Shown here in pieces: positions 23,755-35,000 of a stretch of DNA of 64,000 nt. How positions within the stretch are numbered: position 1 is the stretch's first letter; each line of letters opens with the position of its first letter. Under the pieces are notes generated by a model. That model was not told the origin of the DNA, did no database searches, and saw only the letters and a program-made list of their open reading frames with translations. The DNA comes from Prosopocoilus inquinatus (lineage: Eukaryota > Arthropoda > Insecta > Coleoptera > Lucanidae): NCBI GenBank assembly GCA_036172665.1, contig CM069871.1, positions 1,302,001 to 1,366,000 on the forward strand, read 5' to 3'. A program made the position numbers and the translations under genes.

Positions 23755-25760
23755 AATGAATCAATTAAACGCAAGCGAACTCAACTCAACCTATCTTTGC
23801 GTAGCCGAAGGAAAATGTTACAAATTAAAAATTAAAACTAAATTAAATCCAAAACAGATTTCAAGGTCAAACCAATCCGAAGATTTTAAAAATTATAGAA
23901 AAATTGTTGAAAATAAAAGTATAAAAAATATAATTATAAAACGCAACCGAATTCAACTCAAGTTATCTTTGTCTAGCTCAGCTAAAATGGAATAGAATTT
24001 AAAACAGATTTCAAGGTCAACCCAACCCAAATATTTTAAAGATTATAAAAAATTGAAATATATTTTTAATTTAATTAAATTCTTATTTTATAAAATATTA
24101 AAAATTAAAACTCCCCAAAAATTAAATCTGAAACAGATTTCAGGGTCAACCCAACCAAAATATTTTAAAAATTATAAAAAATTGAAAGTATATTTTTAAT
24201 TTAATTAAATTTTTATTTTATAAGATATTAAAAATTAAAACTCCCCAAAAATTAAATCTGAAACAGATTTCAAGGTCAACCCAACCCAAAGATTTTAAAA
24301 ATTATAAAAAATTGAAAGTATATTTTTAATTTGATTAAATTTTTATTTTATAAGATATTAAAAATTAAAGCTCGCCAAAAATTAAATCCAAAACAAATTT
24401 CAAGGTCAATCCAACCCAAAGATTTTAAAAATTATGGAAAAATGAAAGCAAAAATATAAATAAAACGCAGCCGAATTCAACTCAACCTATCTTTGCCTAG
24501 CTCAGGTAAAATGTAATAGAATTAAAAAATTTAAACTCACCAAAAATTAAATCCAAAATAAATTTCAAGGTCAACCCTACCCAAAGATTTTAAAAATCAT
24601 AAAAAATTGAAAGTATATTTTTAATTTGATTAAATTCTTATTTTATAAGATATTAAAAATTAAAGCTCGCCAAAAATTAAATCCAAAATAAATTTCAAGG
24701 TCAATCCAATCCAAAGATTTTAAAAATTATAGAAAAATGAAAGTACAAATATAAATAAATCGCAGCCGAATTCAACTCAACCTATCTTTGCCTAGTTTAA
24801 AAATTAAAACTCACCAAAAATTAAATTTAAAACAGACTTCAAGGTCAACCCAACCCAAATATTTTAAAAATTATAAAAAATTGAAGGTATATTTTTAATT
24901 TAATTAAATTTTTTATTTTATGAAATATTAAAAATTAAAACTTGCCAAAAATTAAATCCAAAACAGATTTCAAGGTCAACCCAACCCAAAGATTATAAAA
25001 ATTATAGAAAAATGAAAGTACAAATATAAATAAATCGCAGCCGAATACAATTGAACCTATTCTTGCCTAGCCCAAATAATAAAAATTATAAAAAAGTAAA
25101 AATATTATTTAAAACTGAAGTTGGCTCTTGTCTGATTAAAATCGTAAGACAATTGTTTTTAACGTTTAACGAAATACTGTGATATTATTAAAAACATAAG
25201 AAAATTAAATTTACACGTTTAAGTGATGATTGAATCGTTTTTAAATAGGGGTTGCCTTGCGTAAGTTAAGACTAAACAACCAAATTCAAATTCAAATTTA
25301 ATTTCACTCTATACATATGAGATTAGTCAATTAGAATTAATAACAAAATACCTACAATAACATCACAGTTAATATCAAACCACTTAAGTCAGCCTGACCG
25401 AATAAAAATTGAAAAAAATTTATTTTTTTATAATAAAAATAAAAATAATTTTTATTTTTTATTTTTATTCGGTAAAATTTTAAAGTTAAAAATCAATGAA
25501 AATAATTATTAATTTCACGATCAACTCAACTCAACTCAAGCAAAACAACTTAAAAGTAAAAAAATAATCAAAAATCAATTGGAATTGAATCCAATCGACT
25601 TTAAGGTGAACCCGACCATAAGCAAATAATTAAAAAAAAAGCAAATTTAAAACATAATAATTCAGAATTTAAAACGTAAAAAATAAGTCCAGAACAAAAT
25701 TTAAGGTTAGTCTAAGCCAACTGAACTCGACCTAATCGTACCTAACTCAAAGAATGTAAA
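23755..25760. repeat. A-rich tandem array, unit about 120-130 bp
   Basis: Ten or more units share AAATTAAATCCAAAACAGAT, TTCAAGGTCAACCCAACCC, AAAGATTTTAAAAATTAT and AAAAAATTGAAAGTATATTT. Longer variants add CGCAGCCGAATTCAACTCAA and CCTATCTTTGCCTAG. CAACTCAACC...GCCTAG is close to the reverse complement of the GAGTTGGGCTTGCC phrase in the 8.5-9.2 kb array, so the two arrays may be one family in opposite orientations. Confidence 0.85.
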
Positions 25761-27464
25761 GTACAATTTTAAAAATGAAAATAAGTGTTACAAATGAAAA
25801 ATTGTATTCAAAACATAAGAAAATTAAAATTTACAAATAAATAAAACTGTTGCAAATAGACTAAAACCATTGTGTAAAAAGTTTTTTTCTTTTTTAAGTG
25901 ATGATTGTGAAACATTTTTGAATTAGGCTGTCGGCCGTATAAAAGTGCACACAAGCAAATTCTGTAAAACATTTTTCTATGAAATTAACTCAAACTCCGG
26001 CCGTCTGGAATTTTTTTGACACGAGTGTACATAATTTTTTTTTTTTTTTTTAGTTTAAATAATCAACATCTTTCGTCCGTTCGTTTTTATATTTTCTTTA
26101 AATGATCTGCTTCAATTTCTTTCTGTAAGCGACAACTGGCTTTTTCGATGCGTAAAACATCGTTCAAGTCTTTGTGTTTGGGAAGAAACACTCGTCGCAG
26201 AAAGGTGAGTGAGTAAAGACGAGGGGATTTCAACGATTGACTCATCGGATGAGGAAATTAAAAAAAAAAAGAGAGAGAAACGTGAGATGATTACAATATA
26301 ATTAGAGATAACGCATTTTCTTCTTTCGTAAAAGTTGTTTTTGTCAATAAACGAGGATAACTAGTGTATAGTGTCCTTGAGGTGAGTAAAAGAAAGAAAA
26401 GCAAGTGACATATGGACGTCTTTGCAGAAGTCACAGAATTGTGAATCATACTTTATTTATTGCATTTTGCATAATGCATAATCATTCGTACAATTCCACA
26501 ACTTATTTGTTATTTTTCTGTAAATGACATGATCAAGCTGAAGGCAGATTAGCTTGTAGAACGGCTCACCTTCTACTAAAAAAGCTTTTATTGCTCAGAA
26601 AACGTCTCCACCACTTTTCCATGCAAGAAATTACTAAGAGTTTTATTTAATGCTTTAATTAACTATTTATTGCTGCTTTAATTAACTATTCATTACGGCT
26701 TTAATTATGTATGTTGATACCGGTCGTTCAGTCAAACTGAGTTCATTGATTACAACATATACCCACAGATTGAAATTTAATTAAGTCTATATATTTATAT
26801 AGAAACTACTACATACATACATGAAGATGGGAATGAGATTAAACAGTATACATAAAAGTATTAGGTACATAAAATTAACGATTGTTTTAAAAGTTTCAGA
26901 ATTTATAGATATAAACAGGTTTCAAAAGAAAAATCACTGTATTCCTAATTAGAGTGTCATAAAAATCGGGCTTGCATAATCAACATTTAATCGTTTATTA
27001 ATACATCATTTAAAAGCAGTTTTGTTAAAGGCAGCTTTTCGCTAATTAAATAAGTATTTATTAATAGGCGGACTCTGAGTCACTATACTTTTTAGTATTC
27101 CGCAGGTACAACAAACAACAAATGTGTCAACCTCCACTTATAAACATTCAACTGGATTATAAATAGTGTAGCGTTAACGTAATGATTACTTATAAGTTTT
27201 GCGCAAATTTTTGTTTCACCTTCACCACGAACCCAAGTACCTTTCCAATAAAAATAAATGTTCCAAATACAAGAGTTTTTAATAATAATAATGTTGATTC
27301 AAAAAAATTATAAGACAATTTAAAAAAATAAAATTTAACTTAACGTGTAAGGGTTACTTGGAAAAATAAGCTAAAGTCATACTTAAATTTGGTAGGTAAT
27401 TAAATCGATAAACAAAAAAAAAAAGATAAAAATCTTTATAACTTTTCACGGGTAGTTTAAAACT
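25761..27464 (+). promoter_or_regulatory. Region upstream of the aquaporin; candidate 5' exons
   Basis: No coding gene. Two splice donors in less biased sequence could end non-coding first exons of the aquaporin: GCAGAAAG|GTGAGT near 26202 and CCTTGAG|GTGAGT near 26380. The aquaporin ATG exon has its own acceptor (TTTTAG at 27715-27720), so at least one upstream exon must exist. Which site is used cannot be told from sequence. Confidence 0.3.
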
Positions 27465-27525
27465 GCACAATCACTCAACGTTTCGCTACGACGAAGCCAC
27501 GAAACGTTGAGTGATGTGATTGTGC
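27465..27525. repeat. Inverted repeat just upstream of the aquaporin
   Basis: GCACAATCACTCAACGTTTC and GAAACGTTGAGTGATGTGAT-TGTGC form an imperfect hairpin with a loop of about 14 bp. It shares ACTCAACGTTTCG with the palindrome at 21.8 kb. Confidence 0.85.
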
Positions 27526-27730
27526 GATTTGACACGAGGTGACCCCGCTCTCGATTGTATCTATCGCCTTGATCGTATCGGGGAAACGAAAAAGTAAAAC
27601 GGTCGCACTTGTAACGTTTAGCATGATGGGGGAATACACTTCCCCGCTGGTGCCCATCCCTGTTTGAAATATTTTAAACCTTTTAAGTGTAAAAAAAAAT
27701 CAAATAGAAATTTGTTTTAGGTGAATCGCA

Positions 27731-30700
27731 ATGGGTAACTTCAAGGAGACGTTGGGAATCAACGAAATCAAATCCAAGCACAGCACTATCTGGAGGGCGT
27801 TGGTGGCGGAATTCGTGGGAAATCTCCTCCTCAACTTCTTCGTGTGTGCCTCGTGCCTCGTCTCGGCCTCTCACGGAGTCAACTACGTTTTGGTAGCGTT
27901 AACCGCAGGCATTGCCATATTCGTGGTGGTCCAGGTATAAAATCGACGCCTTTGCCTTTTTGAAAAAGCGGATTCTTCTGATTGGGCATTATTATTTCGC
28001 AGGCGTTAGGGCACGTGAGCGGTGCTCACATAAACCCTGCAGTAACCGCTGGTATGTTGGCCACCGGAAACATCTCAATCATCAAAGGTGTTCTGTATAT
28101 AATTGTTCAGTGTGTTGGGTCCATCGCCGGTTCCGCTCTCGTAAGGGTAAGTCACATTATCCATTAGTTCCATTTTGTACTTAGAATTAGTGGCTAAGAT
28201 CTCCTGCAGAAAGCACTTTTCGCTCAAGTAACGTAAACGATTTCTTCGGGAAAGTCCCTACTTAAATGCTTCTGCTACTTTTTTTTTTATTTGACAAAAT
28301 AACTTTGCACCTGCAGGCCTTAAGCGATGAAAACTTGAAGGACAGAGGCGTCACTGCCATAAACTCTCACACCAACATATCTGAAGTCCAGGGCATGGGT
28401 CTCGAATTCTTCCTGGGTTTCGTCTTGGTGCTGACCGTCTTCGGAGTGTGCGATGTTAATAGGCCGGAGGCTAAGCCGGCAGCCGCCCTGGCCATCGGTC
28501 TTGCCGTCACGCTTGGGCATCTTGCGGGGATCTATTTCACCGGGGCCAGCATGAATCCAGCGCGCAGCTTCGGGTCTTCCCTCATCGAAGGAAATTGGAA
28601 CAATCACTGGGTATGTATTAAAATGCACAATCCAATTAAAAACTATTTCCAGAAAGCAAATCACGCTTTTCTAATTTTATTTATTTTATTGTCCTCTGCC
28701 AAATCTTTTTCATAATTTCACTTATCAATCACCTAGATCATAGATAACCCACTGTTATTTATTTTTTAATTCCATTATTATCTGTGAATGACTTTATATT
28801 GATTGATTGACTGGATACCAAAAGCATTACGTTCCATTGCCTTGAGTATTTCAACTTTACGAGTTCCCATTTTATTTTAATGAAAATATTCCGTGACTTT
28901 TCCCAGTTTTCCCTGACTTTAGGTCAAAAAAAACTGATGAAATTGTCTGCGATTACGAAACTTTCTTAAATTTTACGTTTTTAAACAATTTTCTATTTTT
29001 TTCCTGACCTGAGAACAGAAATGATAGAATAGTTTAAACAGCGACATCCTACGATCGAATCGTTTTGGAACTCTTGAGATACGCTTCTGCTGATGAAGCC
29101 CCAAATAGGGCTGAAACGACTGTAAAGAGGCTGCTCAAGGGATTCACTGCAATCAAAAACGATTTGCAAGTTTTTTTTTTTTAGAAATAATAAGACGTGC
29201 AAAAATTAACACCTAATTTAATTTATTTTTAGAATTTCACGTTTATTAAAGGAAACTGCTAGTAAACCTTAAATAATTAACTTTAATAAAGGGCCAATTT
29301 GTCTAAAAATAAAAACATTAGAATTTTTCAGCGAAAAGACTTGGGTATAGGCAAAACAACGAACTCTGTGGTACCTATGGTTGCCTATACTGAAGGCGGT
29401 AAAAATAACTCAAAAATTTTAAATAATTTTGCAATTCTTCCTGATTTAATTTTAATAGACGTCCAAAAAAAATTACTAGTTTATTTTTTTTTAATTTTCA
29501 TCTATATTAATGGAGAGAATTATTGAGTTACCTTCAAAAATCATAAACAATAAATTTTAATAACTAAAGACCGGAAGTTTAGATCGTAAAACAGTTGAAA
29601 AACGCGTGTACCTGTTTTGGGTGTCTTAATTATGATATCAGGTATTTATTTTCTCGTGATAGGTTTTTAAAAAGGCCTAATAAAGTTAAATAAAACATTA
29701 AAGTTAAAGCCATTGTCTATAATTTTGTACAAAATTAAACGAAAGTCGTTGTTTTCATCATCACTTTGCCGAAATTTTGGATAATGACTTTAAATTTATG
29801 GTTTTATTTAACTTTTTTGGACCTTTTTAAGAACCTACACGCGTTTTTCAACTGTTTTACGACGTAAACATCCGACCTTTAATACCTGTTTGAAAATAAT
29901 AAATTGCATTTTCAAACAAGAAAATTCTTAGAATAGGCAATCAAATGAACACAGACGTATGTGTGGTTGCCTACGCTGAAGACCATAAAAACATATTTTT
30001 CTTAAAATTAAAAACGTCTATTTGATCGCGATCTACTGAAATTACTCAACTTTCCTAATTTCTTTTTTTTTAATATTCTATTCAATTCAAAACAATTTTC
30101 TAATTTTTTTCTTCAAATTTGTACTTTTCGTAGATGTACAAAACGTACTCTTTTAAGAAGTCGGCCAAATTAGTGCAGGAAATTATTAAATTACTGTCAA
30201 AATTCGAAAAAATTAGCAATAAAGTGTTAAAATAAAAATAATAATTAACGGAAATTTAAAACAAAAAAAAATTATGCACACAACAAAATAAATCAAATTT
30301 CCAGTTCCTCAATTGTTTTCACTGAATTTACTATTAAAATAGACAAATTCTTTGACTTTTCTCCGATATTCTGAAATCTTTTCTCAATTCCCTGACTTTT
30401 CCCCGTTTTCAAGGCTAGTAGAAACCCTGACCGTACACTGTAAAAAAGCTTTGATTATTTTATTTACACACATAATCATTTACACATGGTTACACAAACA
30501 TGGTTTGTGAAACCATGTTTTCCTCAAACATCTTCGTCTCGTTTTGCTAATGAACGACATTAATTAATTCCAACTCTCTCCGTTCGGTTCATAAACTGCA
30601 AGCGAGTTAAAATGTCAAGGTAAAGGCCAACACATCTGGGATTTACGTTACACTTGACTTTAATCCTATTGTAAGCAGCGTCTGGTTAAAAGATTATGAC

Positions 30701-31506
30701 AGTTATGTTTATCGCTCGTAAACAAAGAAAATCTGGTGCTCTTCAAAACAACGTGAAAATTAACTCCCGAGATTAATTCTTCCATCAAGACTGTACGGCT
30801 GAAATAAAATAAAATCAAGGATGTTTGCAAACGAATTAATAAATTGCAGATTTATTGGGTCGGCCCTACACTAGGAGGCATTGCAGCGGGTTTGTTATAC
30901 AAGCACGTCTTCGCAGCACCATCCCTTGGACCTGTTAAAATAATCGAGAGATACACAACGGTAGTTGCAGATGAAAAAGAGGTATTAAATTTTATTTAGA
31001 AACTACTAATTAGACTTGATACCTTGTTATACTCGATCTTAACTTTCAAGCCAGCTAAGGTTTGGAATGTAGAGACCGATGACAATGTAAGTTGCAGCTA
31101 GAAATAAATAATTAATAGCGTTTTCTCTTATTGGACTGCTCTAGAGCATTCTTGAAGTGTTATCATCTAGTTTGAACCTTGTGTAATAAACAAATAACGG
31201 AATTTGGTACATGTACTGGTGGAAGGGAGGAGTAGGAGCAGGTGGCCGTGGCTTCGCGTCCTGCGTTGATTTGCAATCACAATCTTACTACATTCAAGTC
31301 AACGCAGGACCGCTCCTACTCCTCCCTTCCACCGGTACATGTACCAAGTTCCGTACATTAGTAATAAATAACAAAGGAAAGCAAGCTCACAGTGCTCTGG
31401 AGCAATGAATTGAATCAAATGCGTGAAAATAAAGAGTCAATTGATTACTTATGGAAAAAATATTTTTTAGCTCAAGCGTTTGGATGGAACGAAAAACGAC
31501 GTTTAA
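27731..31506 (+). CDS. Prip: Aquaporin, PRIP-like, six coding exons
   Basis: A six-helix membrane water channel. Exons: 27731-27934, 28003-28146, 28317-28610, 30850-30981, an optional exon 31051-31086, and 31471-31506. All junctions are phase 0 with GT-AG ends, giving 269 aa, or 281 with the optional exon. Two NPA boxes: SGAHINPAV (N79) and TGASMNPARS (N196). The pore arginine is R199, the helix-5 histidine is H184 (TLGHLAG) and the loop-E position is A193. His in helix 5 argues for the water-selective PRIP type rather than insect glycerol porins (Eglp), which lose it. The C-terminus DEKE|LKRLDGTKNDV agrees with the ending of PRIP-type proteins. Odd point: helix 2 reads ALTAGIAIF, so the selectivity-filter position that is normally Phe appears to be Ala (A59). 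The ATG exon starts at an acceptor (27720), so there is an untranslated 5' exon. The 2.2-kb third intron is full of repeats. It converges on the zinc-finger gene. Confidence 0.92.
29020..29180 (+). mobile_element. Hammerhead-bearing short retroelement, copy A
   Basis: Lies in aquaporin intron 3, same strand. Head GAATAGTTTAAACAGCGACA, then TCCTACGATCG, then a long hairpin whose outer arms are AATCGTTTT (29058) and AAAAACGATT (29155), with a hammerhead core at its tip; tail GATTTGCAAG and a T-run. Flanks AGAAATGATAG (left) and AGAAATAATAAG (right) look like an aged target-site duplication. It lacks the segment CTTTTTGACCTGACATTGC present in other copies. Confidence 0.75.
29073..29139 (+). ncRNA. 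Type I hammerhead ribozyme A (intronic)
   Basis: Core CUGAUGA at 29090-29096; stem II AGCCC/GGGCU with loop CAAAUA, a stem-loop close to that of schistosome hammerheads; GAAAC at 29113-29117; stem III of two pairs (A-C/G-U) closed by GACU; predicted cleavage after A29124 (GUA). Outer stem I CTTGAG/CTCAAG (29073-29078 / 29134-29139) is perfect, separated from the core by an internal loop as expected for loop-loop tertiary contacts. The pair next to the cleavage site is G/A, a mismatch, so activity may be reduced. Confidence 0.85.
29569..29882. mobile_element. MITE in aquaporin intron 3
   Basis: Inverted ends of about 45 bp: AAGACCGGAAGTTTAGATCG, then TAAAACAGTTGAAAAACGCG at the left, and CACGCGTTTTTCAACTGTTT, then TACGACGTAAACATCCGACC at the right. 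The interior also pairs partly (AAAGTTAAATAAAACATTAA / TTTATGGTTTTATTTAACTT). No coding capacity. Confidence 0.8.
31051..31086 (+). other. Prip: Candidate 36-bp cassette exon of the aquaporin
   Basis: Acceptor CTTTCAAG at 31043-31050 and donor AAT|GTAAGT at 31087. Exactly twelve codons (PAKVWNVETDDN), phase 0 on both sides, so inclusion or skipping both keep the frame into the final exon at 31471. Skipping gives the familiar DEKELKRLDG ending. If the donor is ignored, translation stops at TAG 31099, giving a third ending. Confidence 0.6.
31204..31347. repeat. Fold-back repeat between the last aquaporin exons
   Basis: TTGGTACATGTACTGGTGGA, then AGGGAGGAGTAGGAGC at the left is matched by GCTCCTACTCCTCCCTTCC, then ACCGGTACATGTACCAA at the right. 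An inner second pair is TCCTGCGTTGA / TCAACGCAGGA, with a single unpaired insert of about 19 bp on the left arm. Higher GC than its surroundings. It separates the optional exon from the final exon. Confidence 0.9.
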
Positions 31507-31947
31507 TCAACCCGGGCATCAATCTCATCGTCAGATTCAAAACTTTGACACTCTTGACGTCACATTCATTATCAAGAAGCAATCGTCAAGATCTCTGTGC
31601 ATTTTATATGTGTAAGCTTTTTACTATAAACGTAATTTATTTTCATGTGATTCCCAGATTTGAATTGCTAACTAAATTCAATCGATGTAAGTGCCTTCCC
31701 TGTTGTTAAGCGAATATGCACAAACCGTTTTGCAGCAACAAAAAAAAATTCCTCGCATAATTGTTCATCGAATTTTTTTTTTTTTTTAAACCAGCGGGAT
31801 TGTACAAAGCCAAATTTTGTTGCTGCAATTCGCGAGTTGAACGCATTTTAATCTTTATGTGTTAGGTTTAGGATTTGAGGAATTTTTAAAATCATTATTA
31901 CATTTAGTACGTGTATATATTTATACAATTATATTGTAAAATGATGT

Positions 31948-31953
31948 AATAAA
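31948..31953 (+). terminator. Poly(A) signal AATAAA, aquaporin
   Basis: AATAAA 440 bp after the aquaporin stop, about 115 bp before the stop codon of the convergent zinc-finger gene. A second AATAAA lies at about 31980. Open sequence between 31507 and here is taken as 3' untranslated region. Confidence 0.5.
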
Positions 31954-32067
31954 CATTATAAAGAATCTGTTTGAAGCGAATAAACAAAATAAAGAATCAA
32001 TTTGCAACTTAAACTTATCCATATGTACACAATAAACACACATGCACATCAGAGTTCAAACCTGTAA

Positions 32068-35000
32068 TTAAACATTGTGCTCTTTTTGGTTCGCCCCCGC
32101 TTGCTCTTCCGTGGTTGCTTCCGGCTTGCTTGTTTCCTGCTGTGAATTATCCAAGTTGATTTTTTTCATGTAGGTCTTCTTAACGACCGGCTTTGGATTC
32201 ACCGTTGGTTTTACGTCGTCTATAATCGATTCCATGGTGTGACGGAATGGGGCTGGCGGCTTATCGGAGACTTTCTTCAAGAGAATCGTGTCCCCTTTCA
32301 TTTCTATTTTGCCTTCCTTTGCCATCGCATCGATCTCAGCTTTCGTCATCATCAACTTCTGCACCCTCACAGTTTTATCACCGATCTTCATGTCCACGAA
32401 CTGCTTATTGGGCAAAGCCTTCACCGCCTGCTTCGACAGATTCAGCCCCAAATTATCCAGCGTGGTGATTCTTTGATTAATCTGCTCGGGCTTCGCGGTT
32501 TGCGGCCTTGATATATTCACGTGCGGGATTATTCTCGGCTTCTCTGTCGTATTCTTCCTCGCGTACACCTTTGTGCCTTCGATTCTAACAATCGGTTTGA
32601 TCGCTTGCTCTTCAGGGTTTATGTCGGGGGTTATTTCTGAAGGCTCTTCTTCTTCTTCCTCTTGGATCAAGTCGTCTTCTACATCGGAGCCGAGCTCTTC
32701 TTTCAGAAACTGGGCGTAGTTTTTTATTTTGGTGGCCCTCCTTGGCCTGCGCACGACTTCTGGATTCTCTGGGTTTGTTATTGTGAATTCTGCCACGTCA
32801 TCCCCTGAATCGTCGCCCTCTTCCTTGTCTAGTGATGAAGAAGCGTTCTGAGTGGCCTCTAGGTGGACTTCTTGTTCGATTTGGTCTTCGTATTCCATCT
32901 CAGCGTGCTTGATTTCATGCTCTTCCAATTGATCTTGCGTATCAAACGAGTAATCACACTTATCACATGGATACGGCAACCCTGATAGGTGTGTTGTGAT
33001 ATGGTTCATTACTTGCTTGGCATTCTCAAAAGCGGTATTACAGATTACGCATTTCAGATTTACCATCGAATGTATAGTGCTGTGATTTATAAGAGAGTCC
33101 TTACGTCTGAAGGACATGCTGCAAATGTCGCACTTGTGTTGACCTATCGGTTGTGATTCCGCATTTTTAGCTGCGTAGTGACTTCGCATGTGCCTCGTCA
33201 GATGATGGCTTAGCAAAAACGTGCGTCCGCAGAGCTTGCATGGATAAGGCCGTAATCCAGCATGAGATGTTATGTGCCTCATCAACTTAATGGGTGACGT
33301 AAAACTTGCCTCGCAATAGTTACACTTGTGTGGCTTCTCCTCGCTATGTGACACTTCGTGTCGTTCTAACCCCTGTTTAAAAACAAAGCTCTTCTTGCAG
33401 ATGCGACATGAAAACGGCCTCTTTTTCTTGTGCTTCTCCGAGTGGGCATCTAAATCAGCTCGGCTCAAGAAAGTTCGATCGCACGAGGAGCATAAATACT
33501 TAGGCACATCGACGTGCGTTTTTTCATGACGATGCAGGAGAGACTCCCTTGCGAACTGCTTTTGGCAAACCACGCAGGTATATGGTCTTGCATCCGAGTG
33601 AGTTTGGATGTGCTTGCCCAGATCATACTTTGTGAAAAATCTCCGGCCACACTGCAAACAACCGTAGCTGCGTTCCCTCGTGTGATTCTTAATGTGCAAT
33701 TCTAGCAGCTGCTTCAGGGGGAAGGACCGCTCGCAGTGCTGACAAGGAAACACATCCGTTTGCACTTGGGGCACCTTCAGTATCGGATTAATCTTCATTT
33801 CATCGTCGTCATCCTCATCCTCCTCGTCATCGTCATCTCGCTCATCAGACATATTCTCGATTATCTCCTCATGGAGATTCTCGACCTCATCTAATTCCAT
33901 GATTTGTCTGGAGTTTTCCTCGTCTTCGAAATGGGCTGCGCTTTCCAGTAGCTTCCCCGCATCGAGGGGCTTTGTGTTATTTAACATGACGACTGTGTTC
34001 TCTGTCTTAATTCTTTTGGCCTCTATTTTCAACGGCTGATCTTTGTCTGAGGCTCTTTTCTGTGAACTTATCTAAATAGAACAAAGAGAAGAAATACAAC
34101 ACTCAAATCAAATTCATCAGCAAGGTAAATCAAATCAAATTAATCAGCAGTATAACGGCGCACAACAGAAAATTGGATTGGTCATGTCTTCAAACTAAAA
34201 GGTCCAAAATCTACAGTTTTAGGCCAAAAAAAAAAATATCTTTTCAATATTTATACATTAAAGAAGTTAATATTTCCACGTATTTATAAAAAATAGTAAT
34301 CATTTTCTCTAATAAAATAACAAATATAAAGGAAAACAAGACACCAGAAGAATGCAAACACAAGAATATCTTTTAAAACAGAATTATTTAAATTTAAATT
34401 TTCATTTCTATAATACTAAAAGGTTCAAAATCTACAGTTTTAGGCCAAAAAAAATTATCTTTTCAATATTTATACATTAAAGAAGTTAATATTTTCACGT
34501 ATTTATAAAAAATAGTAATCATTTTCTCTAATAAAATATCAAATATAAAGGAAAACGAGACACCAGAAGAACGCAAACACAAGAATATTTTTTAAAACAG
34601 AATTACTTTAATTTAAATTTTTATTTCTATAATAGGCATAAAAAAAAATTAAATCCGTTTAATGGAAACATTTCTTTTATTGCGTCAGATCCAAAAATTC
34701 CCTTCAAAGAGGGATTATCTCTCCGATTGACAACACTGCTTGAATTATGTTAAAAAAAATGGTTGACAATTTAATGACATCAGGCTACTTATTTTTTTAA
34801 ACAAAATCATTTTAATTTAAATTTTTATTTTTGTAATACTAAAAATCATTTAATAAAAAACATCCTTTCATTGCGTCAAATCCAGAAAATCCCTGCAAAG
34901 AGGGATTATCTCTCCCATCTGGCAGCACTGCTTGACATTTGTTAATGAAGTTAAGTTACACAATGTTGCCAGCTTTAGGGAAGAATTGCTTGAAATGATG

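Noticed and set aside
31392..31709. 105-codon plus-strand frame overlapping the aquaporin end
   Set aside because: The last aquaporin exon (31471-31506) uses another frame with a family-typical ending; the rest is 3' untranslated sequence.
32239..33705. Plus-strand frames within the zinc-finger exon
   Set aside because: Antisense shadows of a well-supported coding exon.
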